A stretch of DNA of 64,000 nt from Effrenium voratum (lineage: Eukaryota; Sar; Dinophyceae; Suessiales; Symbiodiniaceae). This document shows, in pieces, positions 55,851-64,000 of the stretch (within the stretch, counting starts at the first letter, position 1; each line of letters begins with the position of its first letter). Made by a program: the position numbers and the translations under genes. The DNA lies in assembly GCA_963377175.1 (NCBI GenBank), contig CAUJNA010001418.1, positions 17,424 to 81,423 of the forward strand, read 5' to 3'. The notes under the pieces are model-generated. The model worked only from the letters and a program-made list of their open reading frames with translations. It did no database searches and was not told where the DNA came from.

Positions 55851-56015
55851 CCCCCCAGAGCGGGGGGTTCATTCCCCCCAGAGCGCGGGGTTCATTCCCC
55901 CCAGAGCGGGGGATTTGCCTGAAAATCTTGAAATTAGGTGCTGTTTTGCTGTCCCCCCCAGAGCGGGGGGTTCATTCCCCCCTGTGTGGGGGGTTCATTC
56001 CCCCCTGTGTGGGGG
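55851..56015. repeat. GC-rich hairpin/G-run island
   Basis: Six related units of about 23 bp, each a C5-6 run and a G5-6 run around a short loop, joined by TTCATT. The loop is AGAGC in four units and TGTGT in the last two. A 45-bp ordinary stretch separates units 3 and 4. The gap 55753-56074 holds no gene. The ORF across the island is a by-product. Confidence 0.8.
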
Positions 56016-56074
56016 ATTTGAAACCATAAATTTAGGAAAAATTAAAAATATATAGACATTTTACTATAAGAAAT

Positions 56075-56103
56075 ATTTCTTGTAAAAAAGTATTTAAAGA
56101 AAT
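56075..56103 (+). promoter_or_regulatory. Putative early promoter motif
   Basis: ATTTCTTGTAAAAAAG followed by TATTTAAAGAAAT, identical to the copies at 43064 (other strand) and 62058. Confidence 0.7.
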
Positions 56104-56121
56104 ATTATGTATTATAATTAT

Positions 56122-57081
56122 ATGGTGAAAATGTTCAATGAGATTGAGCAGGAGGAAATCATTAGTGAATTCTTAAATAAAATCAACATGAATGACACTA
56201 TAAGAATGATAAATAAAAAAATTGGAATGTGTAAAGAATGCAAATTTAATTATAATAATATTCAATTATATAAAACTAAATTATCAGAAAATATTATTAA
56301 ACACATATGCAAATATAATTATAAAGAATGTTATAAATGCAAAAGATTAAAACAATTGAGCACATTTGTAAATATTGACACTTGTAATAAGTCAAAAGAC
56401 TTCATCAAACTAACTGAAATAATTGAAAATGAAAAGGAAGAAGACACAACCGTTACAATAAACAACATCAAAAATTATTATTTTACAAAATTATATAAAT
56501 TTCCGACATTCAAATTTATCAAATCCAATTTATTAAAGGATGTTAAAGGAAGGCACAACTACACAAGGGACATACACGACAGAATAAAGGACTGTTATGA
56601 ATTATACTACAAAGGAAATATTAAAACTGAAAGCGCTGGAGTAGATTTAGGCGATACACCAATTTATAAAATTTATAAAACAGTTGAAATAAAATACATA
56701 GAAACATATAAAAATGGTCTAGTAGATAGATTGTTTGATGAGTATAAGAATGATGATGACATACCAAAAAACCAAAAGAATAGACGGGATTGTTTTAGAT
56801 ATATTGAAAATAATATTTCGAACACGTTAAACATATTCAAAATAATATTATCACACATTTTCAATAAGCAGGATAATGCACTTTCTAATATCCTTTTTAA
56901 TGATGTAGGACAAAATATTTATAAGCACTATACAAAAGAAATAGAAATAAGCGAGAGAATACAAAATATGATATTTAGTTCATACCCAAGTATCAAAGAT
57001 ATCAAACCGCAGACTAATAGGAGTAACCAAAAACAACAACAGTACGAAGCATATTTAAATAGTGCTGAAGATTTTGAATAA
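56122..57081 (+). CDS. Cys-rich protein of unknown function, paralogue of 62112-62636
   Basis: 319 aa from the ATG at 56122 (MVKMFNEI). The ATG at 56107 is only 4 bp from the promoter motif, and the one at 56131 would give the usual 28-bp spacing, so the start is uncertain by a few codons. Residues about 30-80 contain CKEC, then QLYKTKLSENIIKHICKY, then CYKCKRL. The protein at 62112 has the same order (CYNC, ELYKLNLPNGIVNNIIDY, CRTCKKW), so the two are likely paralogues. The L...I...I..Y part resembles an F-box helix flanked by two CxxC pairs. The C-terminal 220 residues are not recognised. It precedes the integrase. Confidence 0.7.
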   Translation: MVKMFNEIEQEEIISEFLNKINMNDTIRMINKKIGMCKECKFNYNNIQLYKTKLSENIIKHICKYNYKECYKCKRLKQLSTFVNIDTCNKSKDFIKLTEIIENEKEEDTTVTINNIKNYYFTKLYKFPTFKFIKSNLLKDVKGRHNYTRDIHDRIKDCYELYYKGNIKTESAGVDLGDTPIYKIYKTVEIKYIETYKNGLVDRLFDEYKNDDDIPKNQKNRRDCFRYIENNISNTLNIFKIILSHIFNKQDNALSNILFNDVGQNIYKHYTKEIEISERIQNMIFSSYPSIKDIKPQTNRSNQKQQQYEAYLNSAEDFE

Positions 57082-57109
57082 AATGTTAAAAAATATCACC
57101 TTTATTAAT

Positions 57110-58028
57110 ATGGCAAATATTAATAAAAATGATATAATTAGTAAAATCTATTATGATAGATCAGGATACGGAAGTATCACAACAACCTATAAGGATGCTA
57201 AACAAAAGGAACAAAGCATAACCTTAAATGATGTTAAAGAATGGTTTCAAAAGAACATAGAACAGAAGAAGCAATTAAGAGGCAAAAATTCATTTATTTC
57301 TCCGCATCCATACTTTGAATTTCAATTAGATTTATTTTTTTATTAATGACATACCCAATCAAAAATTTAAAGTGGGGATGGTTTTAATTGATATATTTAC
57401 CAGATATTCTACAGTAATACCTATTAAATCAAAACAACCGCCTGACATATTAGCGGGAGTAATGGAAGGACTGCAGAAAATGAAAGGCAAACCAGAAATT
57501 ATTTATAGCGACGAGGAAGGCAGTTTATATAATAAAACAGTTGAAGATTATTTCAAAGAAGAAGGAATAGAATTATACCGCACAAGAGGACATCCTAATT
57601 TTGCGGAGCGTTTCATTAGAACCTACAAAGATATGTTATATAAAAGGGTTGAAAAAGATGAAAAAGAAGGAAGGGACAATATACAATGGATAGATTATAA
57701 TTTTGAAATATTACTAACTTATAATAATAAAATGGAACATTCAAGCATAGGAATGACACCAGCGGAAGCATTGAAGGAGAAAAACAATTATAAAGTAAAA
57801 ATGAAAATGGCAACCGAAGCAACTAGAACCCGTAAATATCCTGAAATTAACATAGGTGACGAAGTGAAGATTTACAGAAAGAAAGCAATAACTGAAAAGG
57901 AAAGGAGTAGTAATTGGTTGCCTGCAAAATATAAAGTTGAAAGGATTGAAAAAAAATTAGGACAAACATATTTTTATTTAGAACATAACACGCGACCATT
58001 CTTAAGATTTGAAATCTTAAAAGTTTAA
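57110..58028 (+). pseudogene. Retroviral-type DDE integrase, split by one base
   Basis: Start at ATG 57110 is preferred. The frame is open from 57062, but that overlaps the upstream gene. The frame breaks at a T7 run at about 57335-57341. With one T fewer it continues without interruption. Catalytic residues lie on both sides: D in FQLDLFF, D in YSDEEG (57510) and E in NFAERF (57606), with 31 residues between the last two. The C-terminus has an SH3-like part (NIGDEVKIYR...FEILKV). This is the Polinton/PLV family of integrases, which inserts the viral genome into host DNA. No chromodomain is seen. The break is either a mutation, a sequencing error or, less likely, a slippery site. Confidence 0.85.
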
Positions 58029-58054
58029 AAAATATATAGTTTTTGTAAAAATAG

Positions 58055-58084
58055 ATTTCTTGTAAAAAAAATAGTTAAAGAAAT
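58055..58084 (+). promoter_or_regulatory. Putative early promoter motif (variant)
   Basis: ATTTCTTGTAAAAAAAATAG followed by TTAAAGAAAT, 33 bp before the polymerase-helicase ATG. Confidence 0.6.
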
Positions 58085-58116
58085 ATTATTATATCATTAT
58101 TATATATAGTATAATT

Positions 58117-61100
58117 ATGTCTAAGGCTTTGGAACGAAACATTGGATATTTAACAGTGCTAAGGCGGAAGTCATCACGGACAGCAAAACATTCAGACCTT
58201 AAAAAAATAGATAGAGTAATTAATTTATATACCGAGAGGAAGATTTCAAATGTCACAACAGCTGAAAATTTAATCAAGGGTTTAACTTCTACTGACACAA
58301 AAGTTTATGATAAAACATATCAAAAATACAAGGATAATATTAAGAAATTCAAGGAAAATAAACCCTTAAATCAAAGAATGGCAGAAGCAAGGACAAAGAA
58401 GGAGACGGGAGGGAAACTGAAGATAGATAACGACCCAGGACCAAGAGCAAGGGAAGGGAAAAATAAATATTTTGTTCAATTTATGTTATACATATCAGAG
58501 CACAAAGACAGGAGAACCATAAAGTCCAACTATGCATTCAAACACAGACAAAATTTATTTTTTGTGAAACGATACGATAATTTTACTGCTACAATTAAAG
58601 CCACTGCATTTTCTAAAGATATCATAGGTAAAAGAATATTTAAAATGATAGGCGACCCCAATACAGAATATGGAATAAGAGGTGACACAGGAAATATCGA
58701 GTTTTCTAATACACTAGAACTATTACGAACTGACAAAAATTTTAAAAAAGATTATGAACAGATGACGGCATTTTATGACGATATAGAATGTATTAAAATA
58801 TTATCAGTAGATATGGTAAATAAAGACGGCGACAAATTTGACATTCTTACAGAAAATTTAAGGGATGCTACTAATGTTTCAATTTTTAATAGGTATATAC
58901 ATACACCTTTAAGGATGAACGAAGACACCATACATAAAGCAATTAGCAAGGGTAATTATATCGATAATGAATGCTGGATTAATGCATTAACTGATTTTTA
59001 CAGTGATACAATTATGAACGAAAGAACCCGTAATAGACTAACTAGAGAAAAAGTAATTGAAATTATAGGTAGAGATAACTTTAGTGAAACGGGGGCAACC
59101 ATTCACGAGATGGAAGCTGTATTTAAACAGTTTAAAATTCCATGCAGAATTTATGATTGTTGCAATAAATTAATTTATAAATGCGACCCCGATATAAATA
59201 GTAGGCACATCAAACCATTTTATGCAATGGTCAAAAACAGTCATATTTACGCAATGAATCACGACTTAAAAAGCATTCAACAGAAACAATTAATAACCAA
59301 GATACCAACTGTCAAAGCTTCAACCGACTACTATATTAATGAAAGAGAGGAACCACCGCTTTATAGAATGATAAAAAATATTGACGATATACTAAATACC
59401 AAAGTTGATGAAAAAACAAAAGAGATATATTTAGTATCCGAAGACAATAAGTTATCTGAATTATTTTTCAATTTAGTTAATAGTGGCTACGAACCAAGAA
59501 TTAGATTTCAAGCTTGTATTATATCAGAAATAAAAATAAAATTTAACAAAACAATATATATAATAAAAACACAAAATTTAATAAAAACTTCTGCAGATGG
59601 ATGTATTGCAGTATGTGATGAAACCACATATAACAATATGAATAACGCAATGTTTAATTTTAATAAGTCATTGTTTAACTTATCTCATAAATCGTTTTAT
59701 AATGACATTGATATTCAAATTTTAGACGAAGCCAGAACAGTTGTTCCATCTGGCTTATTGTGTGATAGCAGAGATATCAAAAATGAAATCGAAATCGATA
59801 TATCAAAAGCATTTACTCATGCGTTTATTACTATATCAGAAATACCAGTATTTAATCAATTTGACATTTGGCGAGCGTTTGATGATACAACTGATATTTA
59901 TGACCTACACGACTTAACGTTATATTATATAGAAAAGAAAACTACTATACTAAAACGGACAGGACGATTGCTACTTAATAAAAAATATTGCTTACTATAT
60001 GGTGTATTTTTGAAACAACTAGATAACATGACAAGAGAACGAATTAATATTTTATACTTTAAACAACCTTCATTTATTCACAAAGTTGAACATAAAAATA
60101 TTGTTAATGAACTTTGGAACACAAACATTAGCGAAGACAATGAGGAAGATAAATGTATTAAAAAACTGGTCGCAAATGTTAATTATGGACTTCTAGAAAA
60201 GGGGGGAGCAACTGACCAGAAGAGCACAGTGTTTAAAAATCTTAAGGAAGCTTTAAACTATCAGGCAGAGTATGGAGGTAAAATACATAAATTAACACAT
60301 TTCACGACAGAACAAATTACAGTAGATGAAGAACAATATACAGCAGAAGAAGAACAGGCGTCATATTATATACTTAATGTAAAGGACACATCGCGCTTAA
60401 GGAATGGTTTTAGGTATGTAAAAGAGCTACTGCTTCAATACCATAATTTTAGAATGTATCAAGATTATTCTAAGTTATATCAACATGGCATTAATGTGTT
60501 CAGTGTCAAAACAGATGCGTTTACAATAGCGCGATCGGATATAACAAAAGCAAGAGAGCTTTTAATCTTTAATAATGAAATAGGAGGTTGGCGAGTTTCA
60601 AATGACGAATATATTAAATTTCCTACTGTAGATTATGAAATTACACAAAACGAATTAATACAAATACCAATTTATGAAAGTAAAACTATTGATATAGTAG
60701 ATAAATATGACACAGATAATATTATAGAAATTATTGAACAAAATAATCCTATTATGATTCGTGGAGCACTACCGGGCACAGGAAAATCATATATATGTCA
60801 AAAAATGGTTGATAAAAATTATAATGTAATTTTTATTTGTCCTACTAATAAACTATTACAGGCATTCGAAGGCGAAGCAATGACAATAAATAAATTTTTC
60901 GGTATTAATTATGGAGATGCTAAATTAGAACCATTTGATTTTACAGATTTTGATGTTATAGTATTTGACGAAGTTTATTTTAGTAATTTAAATATATATT
61001 GGAGAATAAAACAATTTGTAGAACAGAATAAGCACAACAAAATTATAATAGCAACAGGAGACACCAAGCAGTTAAAACCAGTTCAAGAGATAACAAATAC

Positions 61101-61947
61101 TCGAGACTATGAAGTATACACTGATAACATTATAGATAACATTTTTGAATATAATATTTTGTTAAAAGAATGTAAGCGACTTAACACACAGGAAGATAAA
61201 GATAAACTAAGAAATATTAGAATTGATATTTTTGAAAATAAGTTACCTATTATGAAAGTTATTGAAAAATACTTTGAATATACAACTGACATAAGCAAAT
61301 CAATCAACAACATAGCATTTTTAAATACAACTTGTAAAAATGTATCAAATGAAATTAGAAAATTAGAAAATAGAAAAGATGAATATGAAGTAGGAGAATT
61401 TTTAATTTGTAGAGAATATACAACAACTAAAACATCAGTTTTTAATGTAAATTTCAAATATAGAATTGTTCATATTGGGAGCGATGGAATATTTACGTTG
61501 AAAAATGTTAAAACTGAAATTCTACAGTCTTTGCCAGTTGATAAAATAAGAAGTAATTTTATATTTGCATATTGCTCGACTTGTCATTCTGCCCAAGGCA
61601 GTAGCATTGATGACACCATAACAATTTTTGATTATAACCATTTTTTGGTAAAGAATTATCCAGAATGGATATGGACTGCAATTACAAGGTGTAGAGATTT
61701 AAACAAAGTCAAATTTTATAAATATACGAAAGATATTGATGATGTATTTAATCAAAAATGTATTATGAGTTATTTTGAAAGGAAAATATTAAATTACAAA
61801 GAACAAGACAGGAAAGCCAAAAGAACAATACCTAAAGAAGGTTATGTAAATGCGCAATGGTTTTTAAATAATATCACTAATCAATGTAATTACTGCGGAT
61901 GCGGTTTTTCTATGGATATTAAAAACGGTAATATAATGACAATCTGA
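58117..61947 (+). CDS. Family-B DNA polymerase fused to an SF1 helicase
   Basis: 1276 aa. Residues about 280-380 (NECWINALTDFY..., IPCRIYDC...) look like an OTU-type cysteine-protease fold. Family-B polymerase motifs follow: motif A EIDISKAFTHAF (Asp561), motif B KKLVANVNYGL (about 683-692) and motif C VKTDAFTI (Asp800) with a single acidic residue in place of DTD. No clear 3'-5' exonuclease motif was found. The C-terminal third is an SF1 (Pif1/RecD-like) helicase: Walker A GALPGTGKS (883-891), FDEVYF (951), TGDTKQLKPV, HSAQGSS and AITRCRDL. It should replicate the viral genome. The ORF stops at 61947, but a zinc/HNH-like tail (CNYC here, then LTAQRKSNELSHELNN and CVRCNC) continues in another frame to 62033, so the end is frameshifted. 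Confidence 0.82.
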   Translation: MSKALERNIGYLTVLRRKSSRTAKHSDLKKIDRVINLYTERKISNVTTAENLIKGLTSTDTKVYDKTYQKYKDNIKKFKENKPLNQRMAEARTKKETGGKLKIDNDPGPRAREGKNKYFVQFMLYISEHKDRRTIKSNYAFKHRQNLFFVKRYDNFTATIKATAFSKDIIGKRIFKMIGDPNTEYGIRGDTGNIEFSNTLELLRTDKNFKKDYEQMTAFYDDIECIKILSVDMVNKDGDKFDILTENLRDATNVSIFNRYIHTPLRMNEDTIHKAISKGNYIDNECWINALTDFYSDTIMNERTRNRLTREKVIEIIGRDNFSETGATIHEMEAVFKQFKIPCRIYDCCNKLIYKCDPDINSRHIKPFYAMVKNSHIYAMNHDLKSIQQKQLITKIPTVKASTDYYINEREEPPLYRMIKNIDDILNTKVDEKTKEIYLVSEDNKLSELFFNLVNSGYEPRIRFQACIISEIKIKFNKTIYIIKTQNLIKTSADGCIAVCDETTYNNMNNAMFNFNKSLFNLSHKSFYNDIDIQILDEARTVVPSGLLCDSRDIKNEIEIDISKAFTHAFITISEIPVFNQFDIWRAFDDTTDIYDLHDLTLYYIEKKTTILKRTGRLLLNKKYCLLYGVFLKQLDNMTRERINILYFKQPSFIHKVEHKNIVNELWNTNISEDNEEDKCIKKLVANVNYGLLEKGGATDQKSTVFKNLKEALNYQAEYGGKIHKLTHFTTEQITVDEEQYTAEEEQASYYILNVKDTSRLRNGFRYVKELLLQYHNFRMYQDYSKLYQHGINVFSVKTDAFTIARSDITKARELLIFNNEIGGWRVSNDEYIKFPTVDYEITQNELIQIPIYESKTIDIVDKYDTDNIIEIIEQNNPIMIRGALPGTGKSYICQKMVDKNYNVIFICPTNKLLQAFEGEAMTINKFFGINYGDAKLEPFDFTDFDVIVFDEVYFSNLNIYWRIKQFVEQNKHNKIIIATGDTKQLKPVQEITNTRDYEVYTDNIIDNIFEYNILLKECKRLNTQEDKDKLRNIRIDIFENKLPIMKVIEKYFEYTTDISKSINNIAFLNTTCKNVSNEIRKLENRKDEYEVGEFLICREYTTTKTSVFNVNFKYRIVHIGSDGIFTLKNVKTEILQSLPVDKIRSNFIFAYCSTCHSAQGSSIDDTITIFDYNHFLVKNYPEWIWTAITRCRDLNKVKFYKYTKDIDDVFNQKCIMSYFERKILNYKEQDRKAKRTIPKEGYVNAQWFLNNITNQCNYCGCGFSMDIKNGNIMTI

Positions 61948-62033
61948 CAGCGCAACGTAAATCAAACGAGTTGTCACACGAACTGAATAATATTATTCCT
62001 TACTGTGTTAGATGCAATTGTAGTTGTAAATGA
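61938..62033 (+). pseudogene. Out-of-frame C-terminal zinc/HNH-like tail of the polymerase-helicase
   Basis: After GAC at 61938 a different frame encodes 31 residues with N-x-L-T-x-x-R-x-x-N-x-x-x-H-x-x-x-N and CVRC, ending at TGA 62031-62033. Together with CNYC just upstream this is the usual pattern of the HNH-like zinc domain at the end of such proteins. The shift is not in a homopolymer. Confidence 0.65.
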
Positions 62034-62057
62034 TAATAATTTAAATAATATTTTAAT

Positions 62058-62086
62058 ATTTCTTGTAAAAAAGTATTTAAAGAAAT
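62058..62086 (+). promoter_or_regulatory. Putative early promoter motif
   Basis: ATTTCTTGTAAAAAAG followed by TATTTAAAGAAAT, 26 bp before the ATG at 62112. Confidence 0.7.
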
Positions 62087-62111
62087 AAAAAATATATATA
62101 TTATAATAGAA

Positions 62112-62636
62112 ATGGTGGAAACCGAAATCAATAATTATATCAATAAGAAATGCTACAACTGTTGCCACTTCAAAAAGGAAAATATGGAATTATATAAATT
62201 AAATTTACCTAATGGAATAGTTAATAATATTATTGATTATTCTTTGGGTAAAGAAAATATATGCAGAACATGTAAAAAATGGAGATATTACCAAGACGCA
62301 ATCGAATATAATTTAGATATTAAAAGGTTTAATGAAAGAAATGTTGAAGATGACATTTTGATATTTTTAACTGTGTATAAAATACCACCTTATGATTATG
62401 TTAGAGTATTTATGAAAATCAGTAAGAAAAAGTATGAAATGATTGACTGCATATTATGGATGTTGGAGTATCAAAGAAAAGAAGGGTTTGATGTGAAAAA
62501 AAACATTAAATCATATATTGAAAGTGAAAAGTTTGATGTTAAAAATACAGTGAGAGATATTAATAGTATTATTAAAATGATGTATGAAAGAGGAACGATA
62601 TATCAATTAAATAGTTATCCTGAATTTAAATTATAA
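62112..62636 (+). CDS. Cys-rich, F-box-like protein, right terminal gene of the PLV
   Basis: 174 aa. N-terminal module CYNC, ELYKLNLPNGIVNNIIDY, CRTCKKW matches that of 56122-57081. The remainder is helical and charged (KIPPYDYVRVFMKISKKKYE...) and unrecognised. The stop codon overlaps the inner end of the right TIR by two bases, so the gene reads outward into the TIR, like its counterpart at the left end. Early-type promoter upstream. Confidence 0.7.
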   Translation: MVETEINNYINKKCYNCCHFKKENMELYKLNLPNGIVNNIIDYSLGKENICRTCKKWRYYQDAIEYNLDIKRFNERNVEDDILIFLTVYKIPPYDYVRVFMKISKKKYEMIDCILWMLEYQRKEGFDVKKNIKSYIESEKFDVKNTVRDINSIIKMMYERGTIYQLNSYPEFKL

Positions 62637-63144
62637 CCATACTATGATTATAACATTTATACCCTTATATGTTATAATTATAATGTAAGTATAGCGTTTT
62701 ATATATTGAAGATAAAATCCTACAAGGCGGGCCATGCGCAACTCCGGAATATCCAAAATTTCGAAAAATGATTAATTATTTGTCTTCTCATTGAATTATT
62801 GAAAATGTTGTTTCTTATTGAATAATTCTTCTTAAAATGATATATATATTTATCTCTTTTGAAAAAACTATATTTTCTAAAATATTTTGGAAAATGTGTG
62901 TTTTTGAAAATAAACATGTTTAGGTGTATTGATTTTTTCAAAAAATAATTCAATTTTTGTTTTGGTATGCAGTACTAAAAAAATATTTATCAAAATGTGT
63001 TTAGACTGTTTCAAAAAATGTTTTAAAAAAAAATGGCTGTTTTGAAGGCGCTTATTTTTTCAAAACAACGCCAAAAAAAACCCCAAGTGTAGACCCTCAG
63101 ACTTTTGCGGAGTCCTAAAAAAGTTGGCGCATGCCTGTTCCTAA
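62635..63144 (-). repeat. Right terminal inverted repeat of the PLV
   Basis: About 510 bp, complementary to 41951-42439, starting AACCATACTATGATTATAAC and ending at TGTTCCTAA. The outer 100 bp differ from the left copy by several indels. Confidence 0.9.
62730..63136. repeat. Sub-element inside the right TIR
   Basis: GGCCATGCGCAACT at 62730-62743 is identical to the inner site of the left TIR. The outer partner at 63122-63136 (AGTTGGCGCATGCC) is imperfect, with one inserted and one deleted G. The enclosed AT-rich stretch has no gene. Confidence 0.55.
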
Positions 63145-64000
63145 CTCTAGTGTGAATTCTGAACGCTTTTGTCTAACTCCCTCGCCGCCGGATCTCTAGA
63201 TCTCTGAGGTGATTTCTGAGCGGTTTTGTCTAACTCATTTGCCGTTGGATCTCTATAGCTCTAGTGTGAATTCTGAACGCTTTTGTCTAACTCCCTCGCC
63301 GCCGGATCTCTAGATCTCAGATGTGATTTCTGAACGGTTTTGTCTAACTCATTTGCCGTTGGATCTCTATAGCTCTAGTGTGAATTCTGAACGCTTTTGT
63401 CTAACTCCCTCGCCGCCGGATCTCAAGATCTCTGATGTGATTTCTGAACGGTTTTGTCTAACTCATTTGCCGTTGGATCTCTATAGCTCTAGTGTGAATT
63501 CTGAACGCTTTTGTCTAACTCCCTCGCCGCCGGATCTCTAGATCTCTGACGTGATTTCTGAACTGTTTTTTCTAACTCATTTGCCGTTGGATCTCTATAG
63601 CTCTAGTGTGAATTCTGAACGCTTTTGTCTAACTCCCTCGCCGCCGGATCTCTAGAACTCTGATGTGATTTCAGAACGGTTTTGTCTAACTCATTTGCCG
63701 TTGGATCTCTATAGCTCTAGTGTGAATTCTGAACGCTTTTGTCTAACTCCCTCGCCGCCGGATCTCTAGATCTCTGACGTGATTTCTGAACGGATTTGTC
63801 TAACTCATTTGCCGTTGGATCTCTATAGCTCTAGTGTGAATTCTGAACGCTTTTGTCTAACTCCCTCGCCGCCGGATCTCTAGATCTCTGACGTGATTTC
63901 TGAACGGTTTTGTCTAACTCATTTGCCGTTGGATCTCTATATCTCTAGTGTGAATTCTGAACACTTTTGTCTAACTCCTTCGTCGCCGGATCTCTAGATC
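63145..64000 (-). repeat. Satellite array 3, inverted orientation
   Basis: The same 114-bp dimer as arrays 1 and 2, but on the opposite strand, running to the window end. It starts with CTCTAGTGTG, the exact complement of the last satellite bases before the PLV (CACACTAGAG at 41941-41950). Confidence 0.97.

Larger units (their letters stand above)
41951..63144. mobile_element. Integrated Polinton-like virus (PLV), 21.2 kb
   Basis: Terminal inverted repeats of about 0.5 kb, strongly AT-rich sequence, and the PLV/Polinton gene set: packaging ATPase, double-jelly-roll capsid protein, penton protein, DDE integrase, polymerase-helicase, lipase and S74-type fibre. No adenovirus-type maturation protease was found. 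Size and content fit algal PLVs rather than virophages or full Polintons, whose polymerase is a separate protein-primed type. Flanking satellite is inverted across the element and there is no direct target-site duplication. Confidence 0.92.

Noticed and set aside
55846..56055. 69-codon ORF across the G-rich island
   Set aside because: Translates the hairpin repeat, and ends and starts within it. No support as a gene.
41941..63154. Target-site duplication for the PLV
   Set aside because: The flanks TAGAG and CTCTA are complementary, not direct repeats, so no duplication can be claimed.
1..64000. tRNA, rRNA or cellular genes
   Set aside because: None could be recognised on either strand. The tRNA-like half site at the LTR edge is only a candidate primer-binding site.

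Overview
The window joins host DNA of about 50% GC, which looks like a dinoflagellate, to an AT-rich 21.2 kb integrated Polinton-like virus (PLV). The dinoflagellate assignment is an inference. It rests on copia-type retroelements whose Gag carries CCCH zinc knuckles and whose LTRs contain a sequence close to the dinoflagellate spliced leader, plus very long tandem arrays. No cellular housekeeping gene, tRNA or rRNA was seen.

Layout. 1-4034: 3' part of a copia-like LTR retrotransposon on the + strand (element N), ending in an LTR. It is inserted into the pol gene of a second copy on the - strand (element A, 4035-10480: pol fragment, gag, 5' LTR). 10481-21512: a satellite array built from a 114-bp dimer of two related 57-bp monomers. 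21518-39526: an 18 kb copy on the - strand (element B) with two LTRs, gag, protease, integrase, reverse transcriptase, RNase H and a very long second ORF (ORF2). ORF2 contains a Tpt1/KptA-like RNA 2'-phosphotransferase domain. 39527-41950: more satellite in the same orientation. 41951-63144: the PLV, bounded by inverted repeats of about 0.5 kb. 63145-64000: the same satellite in the opposite orientation.

The retroelement copies are each broken by different nonsense codons and frameshifts, so none in this window has an intact coding set. Gag, PR, IN, RT and RH lie in one continuous frame. ORF2 sits in the env position and has no similarity to an envelope protein that I can see.

The PLV has a recognisable core: A32/FtsK-type packaging ATPase, double-jelly-roll major capsid protein, penton-type minor capsid protein, a fibre with a C-terminal S74-type chaperone, a lipase, a retroviral-type DDE integrase, and a 1276-residue family-B polymerase/SF1 helicase fusion. 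Genes left of about 51.4 kb are mostly on the - strand and those to the right on the + strand. Five genes (polymerase, one small basic protein, three Cys-rich/F-box-like proteins) share a 29-bp upstream motif and may be an early class. Capsid genes instead start just after TATATA-type sequence. Integrase, fibre and the polymerase C-terminus are split by one-base shifts, mostly in homopolymers, so the copy is either recently decaying or affected by sequencing error.

The most unusual features are: (i) the PLV sits exactly where the satellite changes strand, with both flanks in the same satellite phase; (ii) the Tpt1/KptA domain inside the retrotransposon; (iii) the spliced-leader-like sequence in the LTRs; (iv) a 12-mer repeated across otherwise unrelated parts of the retroelement.
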